A stretch of 64,000 nt of DNA from Corynebacterium glaucum (GTDB taxonomy: Bacteria; Actinomycetota; Actinomycetes; Mycobacteriales; Mycobacteriaceae), in contig NZ_CP019688.1 in assembly GCF_002287505.1 (NCBI RefSeq), forward strand, positions 2,454,660 through 2,518,659, read 5' to 3'. Below, piece by piece: positions 16,379 through 24,144 of the stretch (positions within the stretch are counted from its first letter, which is position 1; each line of letters begins with the position of its first letter). Below the pieces are notes generated by a model. It ran no database searches. It saw only the letters and a list, made by a program, of their open reading frames with translations, and was not told where the DNA came from. The position numbers and the translations under genes are program-made.

Positions 16379-17788
16379 TTACCGCACCATGTCCCAGATA
16401 GTGACGCACACGATAACCACACCCATGATGCCCACAAAGATGGTGTCCGGGCGGTTCGCGTAATGCTTGAACGCAGTCGCCTTGCGGAACAGCAGCGACG
16501 GCACCAGGTACACCAGGAAGGCCACAAACACACCGCCGACCACAGAGATCAGGGTCATAATCGACGGATTGAACACCGCGATCACCGTTCCAGTGACGAA
16601 CACGAAGATGTTGATCATCCAGCGCAGCACGTTCTCGTTGACGCGCTGGGCGAAATTCGGTGCAGCGACGCGCAGGAGGTACGTGGTGCCCTCCTCGGTG
16701 CCCAGCATGTGGCCGAAGTAGGACGAGGCGATCGCGCAGATTGCCACGATCGGGCTGAGCCACGCGAGCAGCGGCGTACCGGTCTCGTTCGCCAGGTAGG
16801 ACAGCACCGGGATGTTCTGCTCGGCAGCCTCGTCGAGGCCGTCGGCGCCGAGCGCGAGGGCGCACGACCAGACGAAGAACATGGTGAACAGCACCAGCGC
16901 GATGACCGCGGTGAGCTCGATCTTGGTCACGTCCTTTTCGGTGGCGGCCACGTCGCCGTCGTGGTTCTTCTGCACGTCGAGCGCGAGCTTGGACATCGCC
17001 GCCATGTGGCTGAACGAGAACACCAACACCGGCAAGATGAGCAGGAGCGACTGCCACAGCGGTGTGTCCGCCTCGTACGACATGAAGCTCTCGATGTCCC
17101 ATCGCGGAATGAGGTACAGCGAGACTCCAGCCAGCGCGACGATCAGCGGATAGACCAGGAAGTTCGCAATCGCGAGGGTGATCTTCTGTCCGAGGGCGAA
17201 CGCGCCGGTGAGCACGCCAACGCAGATCGGCGCGAGGATCCAGCGGCTGATCTCCGGGCCTTCAAACTGGTTGATGATGAAGCTCTCCAGCGTGTTGGTA
17301 ATGGAGATTGCGTAGATCAGTACCGTCGGATAGACCGCCAGCCAGTACACGAGCGCCGTGGCGAACCCTCGTTTGCGCCCGGTGAGCGCCGTGACCACCT
17401 GCAGCACGTCCATGCCGGGGATCGGGGAGCCGGAGACGATGCGCGCGTACGTGCGGTGCGAGAAGAACACCAGCGGCCCGATGAACAAGGTTGCGATCAT
17501 CAGCGGCCAGAAGCCGAACGTGCCCGCATCCAGCGGCAGGAACAGGATGCCCGCGCCAACGGCGGTACCGAAGAGCGTCATTGCCCACGACATCACCGAG
17601 CCGTCGGGGGTGGACTCCGTCTTTGCTTCCTCCTCGATCTGCTCACGGTCCGCGTCGGAGAGGTGCTCCATCTCGAACTCGTCGCGGGCCTGCTCGAGGT
17701 GCTCGTCGCTGTGGAGCTCCGGGAGCTCGTCGGCGTTGCCACCGCCTGAAGAATTGTTGGAGTTGGATCCGCCATAGGCAGTGGACAT
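16379..17788 (-). CDS. Hydroxy/aromatic amino acid permease (HAAAP, SdaC-like)
   Basis: 469 residues. A hydrophilic acidic N-terminus of about 65 residues precedes 11 membrane helices. MSWAMTLFGTAVGAGILFLPLDAG is the first-helix signature of the HAAAP group (serine, threonine, tryptophan and tyrosine proton symporters); the pattern is closest to the serine carriers SdaC/YhaO (inference). ATG 17788 is preceded by AGCAGG; the longer open frame to 17953 lacks a ribosome site. The flavodoxin gene follows 20 nt downstream on the same strand. Confidence 0.8.
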   Translation of the reverse strand: MSTAYGGSNSNNSSGGGNADELPELHSDEHLEQARDEFEMEHLSDADREQIEEEAKTESTPDGSVMSWAMTLFGTAVGAGILFLPLDAGTFGFWPLMIATLFIGPLVFFSHRTYARIVSGSPIPGMDVLQVVTALTGRKRGFATALVYWLAVYPTVLIYAISITNTLESFIINQFEGPEISRWILAPICVGVLTGAFALGQKITLAIANFLVYPLIVALAGVSLYLIPRWDIESFMSYEADTPLWQSLLLILPVLVFSFSHMAAMSKLALDVQKNHDGDVAATEKDVTKIELTAVIALVLFTMFFVWSCALALGADGLDEAAEQNIPVLSYLANETGTPLLAWLSPIVAICAIASSYFGHMLGTEEGTTYLLRVAAPNFAQRVNENVLRWMINIFVFVTGTVIAVFNPSIMTLISVVGGVFVAFLVYLVPSLLFRKATAFKHYANRPDTIFVGIMGVVIVCVTIWDMVR

Positions 17789-17867
17789 CGGTGGCCTGCT
17801 TTCGTCAGTGGGCACGGGATACTTCAACAGTAGGGAAGCGGCCACCCCCGCCATGCACCGACTGCCC

Positions 17868-18935
17868 CTAGTACCGCGCGCGAAACACCTGGGTTGTCTC
17901 AGAGGCCAAGAGGTCGTCGGTAAGTTCGACCACTTCGAGGGGCTTGAAATCACTTATCGACGTCACCCAGTCCCCGGGAAACGCCTCACCATTCCCACCT
18001 TCTGGCTCGTAGAATACGGCGACGGTGCGGCCGGGAATGGCGGCTGAAAGGGCGTCGATAAGCAATTGCGAATCCTCCCTCTGCAGACGAGGCGGCACCA
18101 TCGAGCGGATGTCTAGTGGCAGCCACTGTGCGGCAGGTTTGAGTTCGCCGCTGTCCACGAGGTGGGCGAAGTATGCGAACTCCCCGCGCGCGGCGGTGAG
18201 GATGCGCGCGGCGCGCTCTAAGTTGCGCCGGACCTCTTCGCGAAGTTGCTCGTTGTGCTCGTAGGCCTCGCTTTGGGCCAGCTTGAGCAGCGTCGTCGCG
18301 TGGGCGAGGGCCTGGTAGAACTCGCGTGCCGACGGCCCCGCAACCTCATCCACGTACTCCTCCGCCGCCCGCAGCATGGCGCGCAGCACCCCGTAGACCG
18401 GGCGTTTCGCGCGTAGGTGCACCCTCACCTCGAGGTCGCCGGCCATGAACTGGGCGAACATATCCGGACCCGGCTGCGCGGGCAGAGGCGGGGTTGGCGG
18501 GAGGGCGTCTTCGAGCGCGTCGCAAAACTCCTCGACCTGGTAGAAGTGCAAGTTGTTCACGTGGTCGCGCAACGACCGTGCCAGGTAATACGCGAAGGTA
18601 AACTGCGGCCCCTGCTCCATCGCTGGCCGGCAGACATCCGTGAGCGCCTTCGTCACCGCCACCGCCTGCTCCACACCGGGAGAGCTGCGAAGCAGCTGCA
18701 CATTCCGCCGCGCGGAATGTGCTGCCTCCGCTAATCGCTCAGCCTCCGGACCTTCGAGCACCTGCGACTCATCCGCGGGCCGGTACGCAGCAGCCGCAGC
18801 CTTAATGCGTGCGACCAGCGTCTCGCCGAGATCGTACGCGGTGCCGTTCAGACCGCCGCGGTAATCCGCGCCGATGATGACACTGCCCCGTACCCGCGTG
18901 CCCGAGGCTTTTACCGCGAACCTCCATGTCTTCAT
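17868..18935 (-). CDS. Conserved protein of unknown function coupled to a cyclodeaminase-like gene
   Basis: 355 residues, soluble, no signal peptide. It begins with a beta-rich stretch (MKTWRFAVKASGTRVRGSVI) followed by long helices (residues about 60-290; e.g. SEAYEHNEQLREEVRRNLERAARILTAAR split over several turns) and a C-terminal part with QLLIDALSAAIPGRTVAVF. I recognise no family. The start ATG 18935 overlaps the TGA of the upstream cyclodeaminase-like gene (ATGA), so the two are translationally coupled. The dispersed motif GTCGATAAGCA falls within it (18054-18064, antisense) and a near copy at about 17950. Confidence 0.6.
   Translation of the reverse strand: MKTWRFAVKASGTRVRGSVIIGADYRGGLNGTAYDLGETLVARIKAAAAAYRPADESQVLEGPEAERLAEAAHSARRNVQLLRSSPGVEQAVAVTKALTDVCRPAMEQGPQFTFAYYLARSLRDHVNNLHFYQVEEFCDALEDALPPTPPLPAQPGPDMFAQFMAGDLEVRVHLRAKRPVYGVLRAMLRAAEEYVDEVAGPSAREFYQALAHATTLLKLAQSEAYEHNEQLREEVRRNLERAARILTAARGEFAYFAHLVDSGELKPAAQWLPLDIRSMVPPRLQREDSQLLIDALSAAIPGRTVAVFYEPEGGNGEAFPGDWVTSISDFKPLEVVELTDDLLASETTQVFRARY
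18054..18064 (+). repeat. Dispersed motif GTCGATAAGCA, copy 4
   Basis: Exact copy, antisense to the unknown gene, extended as ATTGC so that AGCAATTGC forms a small palindrome. Confidence 0.6.
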
Positions 18936-19843
18936 GATCCCTCTGCCACTGCCCGAGCTACCGCGAGATCCTCCCAAGGCATACCGACCGTTTTGAAGAC
19001 CACTCGGCGCCCCGGGTCAAGCTCAACGTCGCCGCGGACCACATCACGCATCGAGATCAGATCAGTACCCGTAATCGCCGCAGCTTCAATCGCCTGTACC
19101 ACGTCGCCAGCTTCACGCTTGGCGGCAGCGATGTCCTCCACAATGACCTGCGCACCCCGTAGCACGTCTTCATGGAGCTCACGTGTGTCCGCGGTATGCG
19201 CTCCCACGGCGAGCACGATGGCGTCGTCAAGCAATTGCTCCGATGTAACGACAGGTTTCGGGGATGATGTCGCGGTGATTACCAGCCCGGCGCGGCCGAC
19301 GATCTCGTCGGACTCAGCTCTGCCCGCGGCGACCGAAGGCCACGGCAGGTCGGCGGGTTGGGTGCGGGAGACGAAGGTGCAGTGCACCTCTCGGATGCCC
19401 TGAAGAGCATCGATGAGCGTTTCGGCATGGGCGCGACCCTGCACGCCGGTGCCATAGATAGCGACTTCCAACGGTTCCGACGAAGCCCGTAGCAAGTCCA
19501 GCACGCCTGCGACGGCTACCGCTGGGGTGCGGAGTCGGGTGAGGGATGCGGCATCGAGGAGGAGTTCGGGCGTGAGGGTTCGACCGCCCATGAGCAGGTA
19601 AGACCCTTGTACTAGGGGAACCTGCTCGGTAGATCCAGGCGGCTGGATGCCGAGGATTTTGACTCCCGCATATTTCCCGTCCGATGAGGGCAACAGGTGC
19701 ATCTCACCGTGCGTTAACCCGACTTTGACTCGGTGCGGATCTTCAGCTGGGTCGAAACCTTCAAGCAGGGGCTTGCGAATGGCTTCAACCGCAGCACGAG
19801 GGCTAAGGAGTTCAAGGACTGCTTCACTACCGAGGTAACGCAT
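18932..19843 (-). CDS. Ornithine cyclodeaminase / mu-crystallin family protein
   Basis: 303 residues. The dinucleotide-binding segment is AIYGTGVQGRAHAETL (about 125-140), and the family's early KVG..HGEMHLLPS and GVKILG blocks are present. Members include NAD-dependent ornithine cyclodeaminase, alanine dehydrogenase (archaeal) and ketimine reductases; the substrate cannot be read off. The start ATG 19843 is supported by the -10 TACCCT (19856-19851) exactly 7 nt upstream, giving a leaderless mRNA; the open frame to 19894 would bury that box. It is coupled by ATGA overlap to an unknown gene, which may act on the same substrate. Confidence 0.8.
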   Translation of the reverse strand: MRYLGSEAVLELLSPRAAVEAIRKPLLEGFDPAEDPHRVKVGLTHGEMHLLPSSDGKYAGVKILGIQPPGSTEQVPLVQGSYLLMGGRTLTPELLLDAASLTRLRTPAVAVAGVLDLLRASSEPLEVAIYGTGVQGRAHAETLIDALQGIREVHCTFVSRTQPADLPWPSVAAGRAESDEIVGRAGLVITATSSPKPVVTSEQLLDDAIVLAVGAHTADTRELHEDVLRGAQVIVEDIAAAKREAGDVVQAIEAAAITGTDLISMRDVVRGDVELDPGRRVVFKTVGMPWEDLAVARAVAEGS

Positions 19844-19923
19844 GATCGCAAGGGTAGGGCAGCTTGTTAGGGTTCGCCCCCAACCAGCAACCATTAGGCG
19901 CTAGCGCGTCCGGCCGCGGGTTA

Positions 19924-21801
19924 CTAGTGTTCAGATGCTGAACGTTGAGCGTCTAGCAAAGCGTTCCTCAGTTCCTCGTCCTGCGCGTAAATGTACATAC
20001 CCTTGGTGCCGCGGGTCAGGAGTACGTTGAGCTCATTCTTAATGAGCTGTTCACCAAACGACACCTTCGAGCCATCGGCCATCTGTCGCCGTTGCACGGC
20101 TTTGCCGTGTGCAGACTTCGATGGATCGATGACTATCCTCCCGTCTCTGTAGGTGATGGAGGGACCAAGGATGACGCCTGAGTAGTTCAAATCGAACCCT
20201 TGGATGGTGTAGGTCGAACCGACTTCATTTATGGTTTCTGGAGTCTCAGACCACGCTCTCCGATATGCAATGCGTCGCTCTTGATTTCCCCTGCTCAGCT
20301 GTAAGTTCCACGGCATTCGGATTTGCTTGGTTGGATGATGGACGTCGACATACCAAAGGCCATCATCTTCCTCAGCGTTCTTGTGCTGGCTGCTGTATTT
20401 CCAGTCAAAGGTCGCGATGACTCGGGCCAAACTGTTCTCAACTTGGGAGTCCTTCCTGCGTATTGCCTTCTCGAGATCAGCTGGGTTTTCAAAGATCCTG
20501 AGGTCATAACCTTCCGGGTCAACCGGTATTTCTGTAATGATGCCCGGATCGACTAGGTTTCGGATCCATTCGACGGTGGCATCCCCGGCATTGAGACGGA
20601 GTTGGCTTCCTAGACGGATCGGGGGTTCAGCCAATCGGTGTTGGAAGTGTTCCTCCAGCGGAGTCTCCCAATGCTGAGGAGTTTCGAGCACCTGCTTGGC
20701 ATCGTAAACTGCGATGACTACCTTGGCTCTTTCGAGAATTGCTTCAATTTGAGGCTTGTCGTAGAAGTAGCCGAGTGATTTCTGAGTCAGTAGAAGGTGC
20801 GCTTCGTCAATCAGCACAACGTCCGCAGGATTATCCGGCGAAAACGAGTTAATGAACGATGTTGGTTTATAAACCCTGTTTCGCTTCTTGTCTTCGCCTT
20901 CGGGCGCGGGTATACCGAGCTTCCGGATGATTTCTTCGTAAACAGCGTATTGACCACCCTCGTTTTTGTGGCCAGAGATTAGGTAAGCGTCGACTGGAGC
21001 ACGCTCGCCGTCAGGCCCTGCGGCGAGCTTGCGAAAGCGCTCATCCTCATCTCTTACCCCGCTTACCAGCCCATTAAAGACGCTGCTAATGAGGACTGAC
21101 TTTCCTGAACCCGCCTCCCCGGAGACAATGATTAGTTTGTTTTCGCTTTCGGTTCCGTGCTCCGATCTCGCCTCTAGGGCCGCATTAACCGCTTCGAAGA
21201 TTCGGTTTTGAGCATCGAGTTGCTCCTCGCTGAGCTTGTGGAACGGTGAAGCTTTGAAGATCGCTGAGGTCTTTATCGCTTCGCGATCATCAAAGAGTTC
21301 GGGCTCCATACCGCGTAACTCATCCCAGACCATCTCGAAGATCGGATCGAGATGATCGAGCGTGAAGTACTCGCGTTGCTCGTTGGTGCGACGGTTATTG
21401 TGGTGTTCAACGCTCTGGCAAGCCTCGAGATAGTGCAGGAAGCGGTTCTCGAGATCCAGAGTGAGCGACTTGTTGAAGTACGGATGCCCGATTACGTACA
21501 TCTCAACGTCTGGATTCTTCGCCAACTCCTTCCAGTCATCGCGTCCCCTTGGATCTTGGTAGAGGTGTTGCCGTGTTCGCTTCTTAATGTCGTTGGTTTC
21601 CCCAACGTAGACGGTGTATCGAGACCCGTATTTCACTTTTCGACGGCTACGGATGACGTAGACGGTCGGAAAACGCAACTGATGGCGAACCCAGTCATCA
21701 CGATCCGATTCGTCGCGTTCTCCATGTGCAGTAGCAAGCGCCGTTTCGAAGTCACCGTTATAGGGGACACGTTCGATGAATGGGGCAGGGAATTTGTTCA
21801 T
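19924..21801 (-). CDS. GIY-YIG nuclease fused to DUF2075 (Schlafen group 3-type) helicase
   Basis: 625 residues. Residues 46-130 form a GIY-YIG nuclease: TVYVI, then YTVYVGETNDIKKRTRQHL with the catalytic Arg near 75-77 and the metal-binding Glu at 118 in LDLENRF. From about 195 follows a P-loop helicase of the DUF2075 family: Walker A GEAGSGKS (about 230), Walker B/DEAH in VVLIDEAHLLL (about 330), Gln-rich motif IQGFDLNYSGVILGP and C-terminal LNVLLTRGTKGMYIY. GC content is visibly below that of the flanks. It follows the PD-(D/E)XK-DUF2075 gene by 81 nt on the same strand, so the two are probably one operon. Role inferred: nucleic-acid-directed defence or repair. Confidence 0.85.
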   Translation of the reverse strand: MNKFPAPFIERVPYNGDFETALATAHGERDESDRDDWVRHQLRFPTVYVIRSRRKVKYGSRYTVYVGETNDIKKRTRQHLYQDPRGRDDWKELAKNPDVEMYVIGHPYFNKSLTLDLENRFLHYLEACQSVEHHNNRRTNEQREYFTLDHLDPIFEMVWDELRGMEPELFDDREAIKTSAIFKASPFHKLSEEQLDAQNRIFEAVNAALEARSEHGTESENKLIIVSGEAGSGKSVLISSVFNGLVSGVRDEDERFRKLAAGPDGERAPVDAYLISGHKNEGGQYAVYEEIIRKLGIPAPEGEDKKRNRVYKPTSFINSFSPDNPADVVLIDEAHLLLTQKSLGYFYDKPQIEAILERAKVVIAVYDAKQVLETPQHWETPLEEHFQHRLAEPPIRLGSQLRLNAGDATVEWIRNLVDPGIITEIPVDPEGYDLRIFENPADLEKAIRRKDSQVENSLARVIATFDWKYSSQHKNAEEDDGLWYVDVHHPTKQIRMPWNLQLSRGNQERRIAYRRAWSETPETINEVGSTYTIQGFDLNYSGVILGPSITYRDGRIVIDPSKSAHGKAVQRRQMADGSKVSFGEQLIKNELNVLLTRGTKGMYIYAQDEELRNALLDAQRSASEH

Positions 21802-21882
21802 GGCTATGTCTCACTCCGATTTGTTGGGGTGAGGACATATCCGGCAGGAAGTCCGTTGGGCCCTAGTGACTGGTTTGATGCG

Positions 21883-23748
21883 TTAAGTCAGAAGCTGACG
21901 CAAAGCGTCTCTCGTCTGCTCATCTGGTGAGTAGATTACGGTGCCGATCATCCCTCGGGTGAGTAGCACCTTGTAGACGTGTCGGACCAATAGGTCGAAG
22001 CGAACGTCCGGCACCTGACTAGCACTTCGAAACTGAGGGTCCTTATTGGCCGATCGCACTGTTTCGAAGCGGCCATCGCGCCAGAGGATATCCGGCCCGA
22101 GAATCACGCCAGCCCAGTCGAACTCGAATCCCTGAGCTGTGTAAATGCATCCCACTTGATCAAATCCGCCCTCTTCAGTCGCCCAAAGTGCCGATGGGGG
22201 AGCGGTGCCGATACGGCGGTCTGATTTGTTGTTCCAAGGGCGAGCCCACTCGCCAAGGACTACGTCATCAGCCAAACCGTCGGAGTTTGGATCCGACCAA
22301 GGCCAGCAAAACCCTGCTGTCATCCTGGAAGTGAAGCCGTTCGCTTGCTTCTCCTTGAGCAAGTGCTCGAGCTCCCATGGAGAGTCGACTACAAGAACCT
22401 CGAAGGGATCTCCTACAGGCAGGGCCGCCTCTGCAGGATCGGCACCGCTGAGCCCGAGAATCTGCTCCACCCATTCGACGTAGGCCGCGGACCCACCGCA
22501 TCTGAATTGCTCGCCGAGTTCAATGACCGTGGCTTCGAAGCCCTGCATTCGCGCGAAGTTAGCGATATCGGTTGTTGAACCAAGCTCCCCGTGTCTCACA
22601 ACCTGCTTGTCGTCAAGTAAGAAGACTGGGACTTTGGCCGCTGAAACCAGTTCGTCAATCTGCAATCGGTCCGTTCGATTCGTAGCCTTGGTAAACCGAT
22701 TGTTAGAAGTCTCCCGAATGCGATGCGCCTCATCGGCGATTAGTACATCAATCCCGTCCGCTTCTGCCTGAGCGAAGCTGTTGAAATATTTGAAGAGACT
22801 CTGAGTCGGCCGACTGCGGTGCCCAGCGACCTTCCTCATGGTTTGTGTGAATGAGCGGGATCCGGTGGCGTGAAGCACTGATCTTCCATCACGCGCTAGA
22901 TCGCCCAGCGCTGAAAGAGCTATCGCAGACTTTCCACTCCCGGGTCCGCCCTGGACGACGATGACGCGCTTCGAACTACCTTGCTCTGCACGCTCGATCT
23001 CGTGGGTGATCATGTCCGCTGCCAGCTGCTGGTTACCGAGTAGTGTGAACCGCTCCCTCTCGCGGATCTCCTCGGCGGCAACTTGCATCAGCTTGGTAGA
23101 CGGTGCGACGGGCGATTCCTGCAACAGGGAAGCTGCTCGGCTCTCCCAGTCGGGGGATAGATGCTCAGCGAGGTGCGCGCGGAGTTCTTGTCGGCTCGTT
23201 CCGGTGAAAACGGGAATCTCGTCTGCACCGCGGGACAACTCCGTCGCAGATTGTTCATTCATCACGCCGTGGACGTAAGCCACCGCTCTGACCCAGCTTT
23301 CGTGGTCGTGCAGCCTGGTGAGATAGCTCCTCAAATAGTCCTGGTATCCAGCGACCTGCCTGGAGGGATGCAGCCTCGGGTGCGGTACCCCAGGGACTGT
23401 CAGAAGATGCGGGTCATCCTCGAACACCCAAGCTTCAGACCACCGTTTCAGTTCCACGAGCACCATCGATGGTTCCCCGGTTCGGGGATGCGAACCCGCT
23501 AGGATGACATCCACCCGTTGTGATGTCAGCGGCAGCCTGTATTCCAGGAGGACTTCGATTCCGTCCAAACCGGCTGCTTGAAGATCCTCCGCCAAGACCG
23601 GAAGGCTGTTCTCCCACGAGCGCTGTTCAGAGGGCGATGGCCTTGAGTTTCCTGACTGGAGCCTTTCCTGCAGCATTTTCTCCACAAGCGAAGTGGGATC
23701 CTCCGCAGCGCGAGTGAATTCGCTTCCGCTTAAGCGTAGAGCTCTCAC
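21883..23748 (-). CDS. PD-(D/E)XK nuclease fused to DUF2075 helicase
   Basis: 621 residues. The N-terminal about 150 contain a PD-(D/E)XK-like core: Glu 47, Asp 80 in RVDVILAG and Glu 99-x-Lys 101 in VLVELKRW. From about 240 follows a DUF2075 helicase with Walker A GGPGSGKS (about 265), DEAH in VLIADEAHRIRE (about 335), a QGFEFDWAGVILGPDILW block and LLTRGMIGTVIYSPDEQTRDAL at the end, colinear with the neighbouring GIY-YIG protein. GTG 23748 has GGAGG 5 nt upstream; that site can be sequestered in a hairpin. First gene of the pair. No mobility gene is seen beside it. Confidence 0.82.
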   Translation of the reverse strand: MRALRLSGSEFTRAAEDPTSLVEKMLQERLQSGNSRPSPSEQRSWENSLPVLAEDLQAAGLDGIEVLLEYRLPLTSQRVDVILAGSHPRTGEPSMVLVELKRWSEAWVFEDDPHLLTVPGVPHPRLHPSRQVAGYQDYLRSYLTRLHDHESWVRAVAYVHGVMNEQSATELSRGADEIPVFTGTSRQELRAHLAEHLSPDWESRAASLLQESPVAPSTKLMQVAAEEIRERERFTLLGNQQLAADMITHEIERAEQGSSKRVIVVQGGPGSGKSAIALSALGDLARDGRSVLHATGSRSFTQTMRKVAGHRSRPTQSLFKYFNSFAQAEADGIDVLIADEAHRIRETSNNRFTKATNRTDRLQIDELVSAAKVPVFLLDDKQVVRHGELGSTTDIANFARMQGFEATVIELGEQFRCGGSAAYVEWVEQILGLSGADPAEAALPVGDPFEVLVVDSPWELEHLLKEKQANGFTSRMTAGFCWPWSDPNSDGLADDVVLGEWARPWNNKSDRRIGTAPPSALWATEEGGFDQVGCIYTAQGFEFDWAGVILGPDILWRDGRFETVRSANKDPQFRSASQVPDVRFDLLVRHVYKVLLTRGMIGTVIYSPDEQTRDALRQLLT

Positions 23749-23752
23749 TACC

Positions 23753-23787
23753 GCCTCCGTGCACGATGAATCGTGCGACGTGGAGGC
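23753..23787 (-). promoter_or_regulatory. Hairpin that can hide the Shine-Dalgarno of the nuclease-helicase gene
   Basis: In the transcript, GCCTCC (23787-23782) can pair with GGAGGC (23758-23753), which holds the ribosome site, and GCACGAT (23776-23770) pairs exactly with ATCGTGC (23767-23761) around a 2-nt turn. GT (23779-23778) may pair with AC (23760-23759), leaving small bulges. Confidence 0.6.
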
Positions 23788-23846
23788 ATGTCAGCGAGGA
23801 TGCTCGAGGAAGCCTGTCGGGTCGCGCCTTTTTGACTAAGGCCCCT

Positions 23847-23874
23847 ATTTTAGCGCTGAGAACCTCGTCCGCAA
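23847..23874 (-). promoter_or_regulatory. Promoter of the nuclease-helicase pair
   Basis: On the - strand TTGCGG (23874-23869), 16 bp, then TAAAAT (23852-23847). Transcription starting near 23840 would give a leader of about 90 nt that includes the hairpin. Confidence 0.5.
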
Positions 23875-23903
23875 CCGCGCTAACCTGCGAGTATTGCGTT
23901 CAG

Positions 23904-23932
23904 TAGACATGTCACACAAACGCGCGTATACT
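23904..23932 (+). promoter_or_regulatory. Promoter of the 6C RNA
   Basis: TAGACA (23904-23909), 17 bp, TATACT (23927-23932): a near-consensus housekeeping-sigma promoter, the best in the window, with no coding frame following it. Confidence 0.7.
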
Positions 23933-23938
23933 CTCGCG

Positions 23939-24037
23939 CGTAGGTCCCCTCGCCCACGGCCCATCCCCCCCGAGGCCGGTAGAGCACTCACCCACCCCCC
24001 CATTTAGAGTGCGAGCGCGCGAGGGGGCCTCACTTTA
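23939..24037 (+). ncRNA. 6C small RNA
   Basis: Two stem-loops carry runs of seven C in their loops: GGCC (23958-23961 region) / GGCC around ATCCCCCCCGA, and GCACTC / GAGTGC around ACCCACCCCCCCATTTA. An outer stem joins AGG-T-CCCCTCGC (23942-23953) to GCGAGGGG-G-CCT (24018-24030 region), followed by CACTTTAT as a short terminator tail. This is the layout of the actinobacterial 6C RNA, whose C-rich loops are thought to contact G-rich mRNA sites. The strong promoter ends 6 nt upstream. Ends are approximate. Confidence 0.85.
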
Positions 24038-24114
24038 TCCCCGCACCGTAAACGCCCCAAACCAAGCACGATTCGCCCCTGGGAGGGCGCGCGAGGCTGG
24101 TGGGACGTAGGGGC

Positions 24115-24125
24115 GTCGATAAGCA
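24115..24125 (+). repeat. Dispersed motif GTCGATAAGCA, copy 5
   Basis: Exact intergenic copy directly after the TPM-protein stop, in the longest form (GTCGATAAGCAAAAGCTC); its AAAAGCTC merges with the terminator hairpin there. Confidence 0.6.
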
Positions 24126-24144
24126 AAAGCTCCTAGTAGGAGCT
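24125..24144 (-). terminator. Terminator over the stop codon of the TPM-domain gene
   Basis: AGCTCCTA-C-TAGGAGCT (24144-24128) is a perfect palindrome containing the TAG stop; TTTT follows on the - strand. Confidence 0.55.

Noticed and set aside
16349..17749. 466-residue Arg/Asp/His-rich open frame antisense to the amino acid permease
   Set aside because: Composition is typical of a shadow frame; the permease has 11 helices and a family signature.
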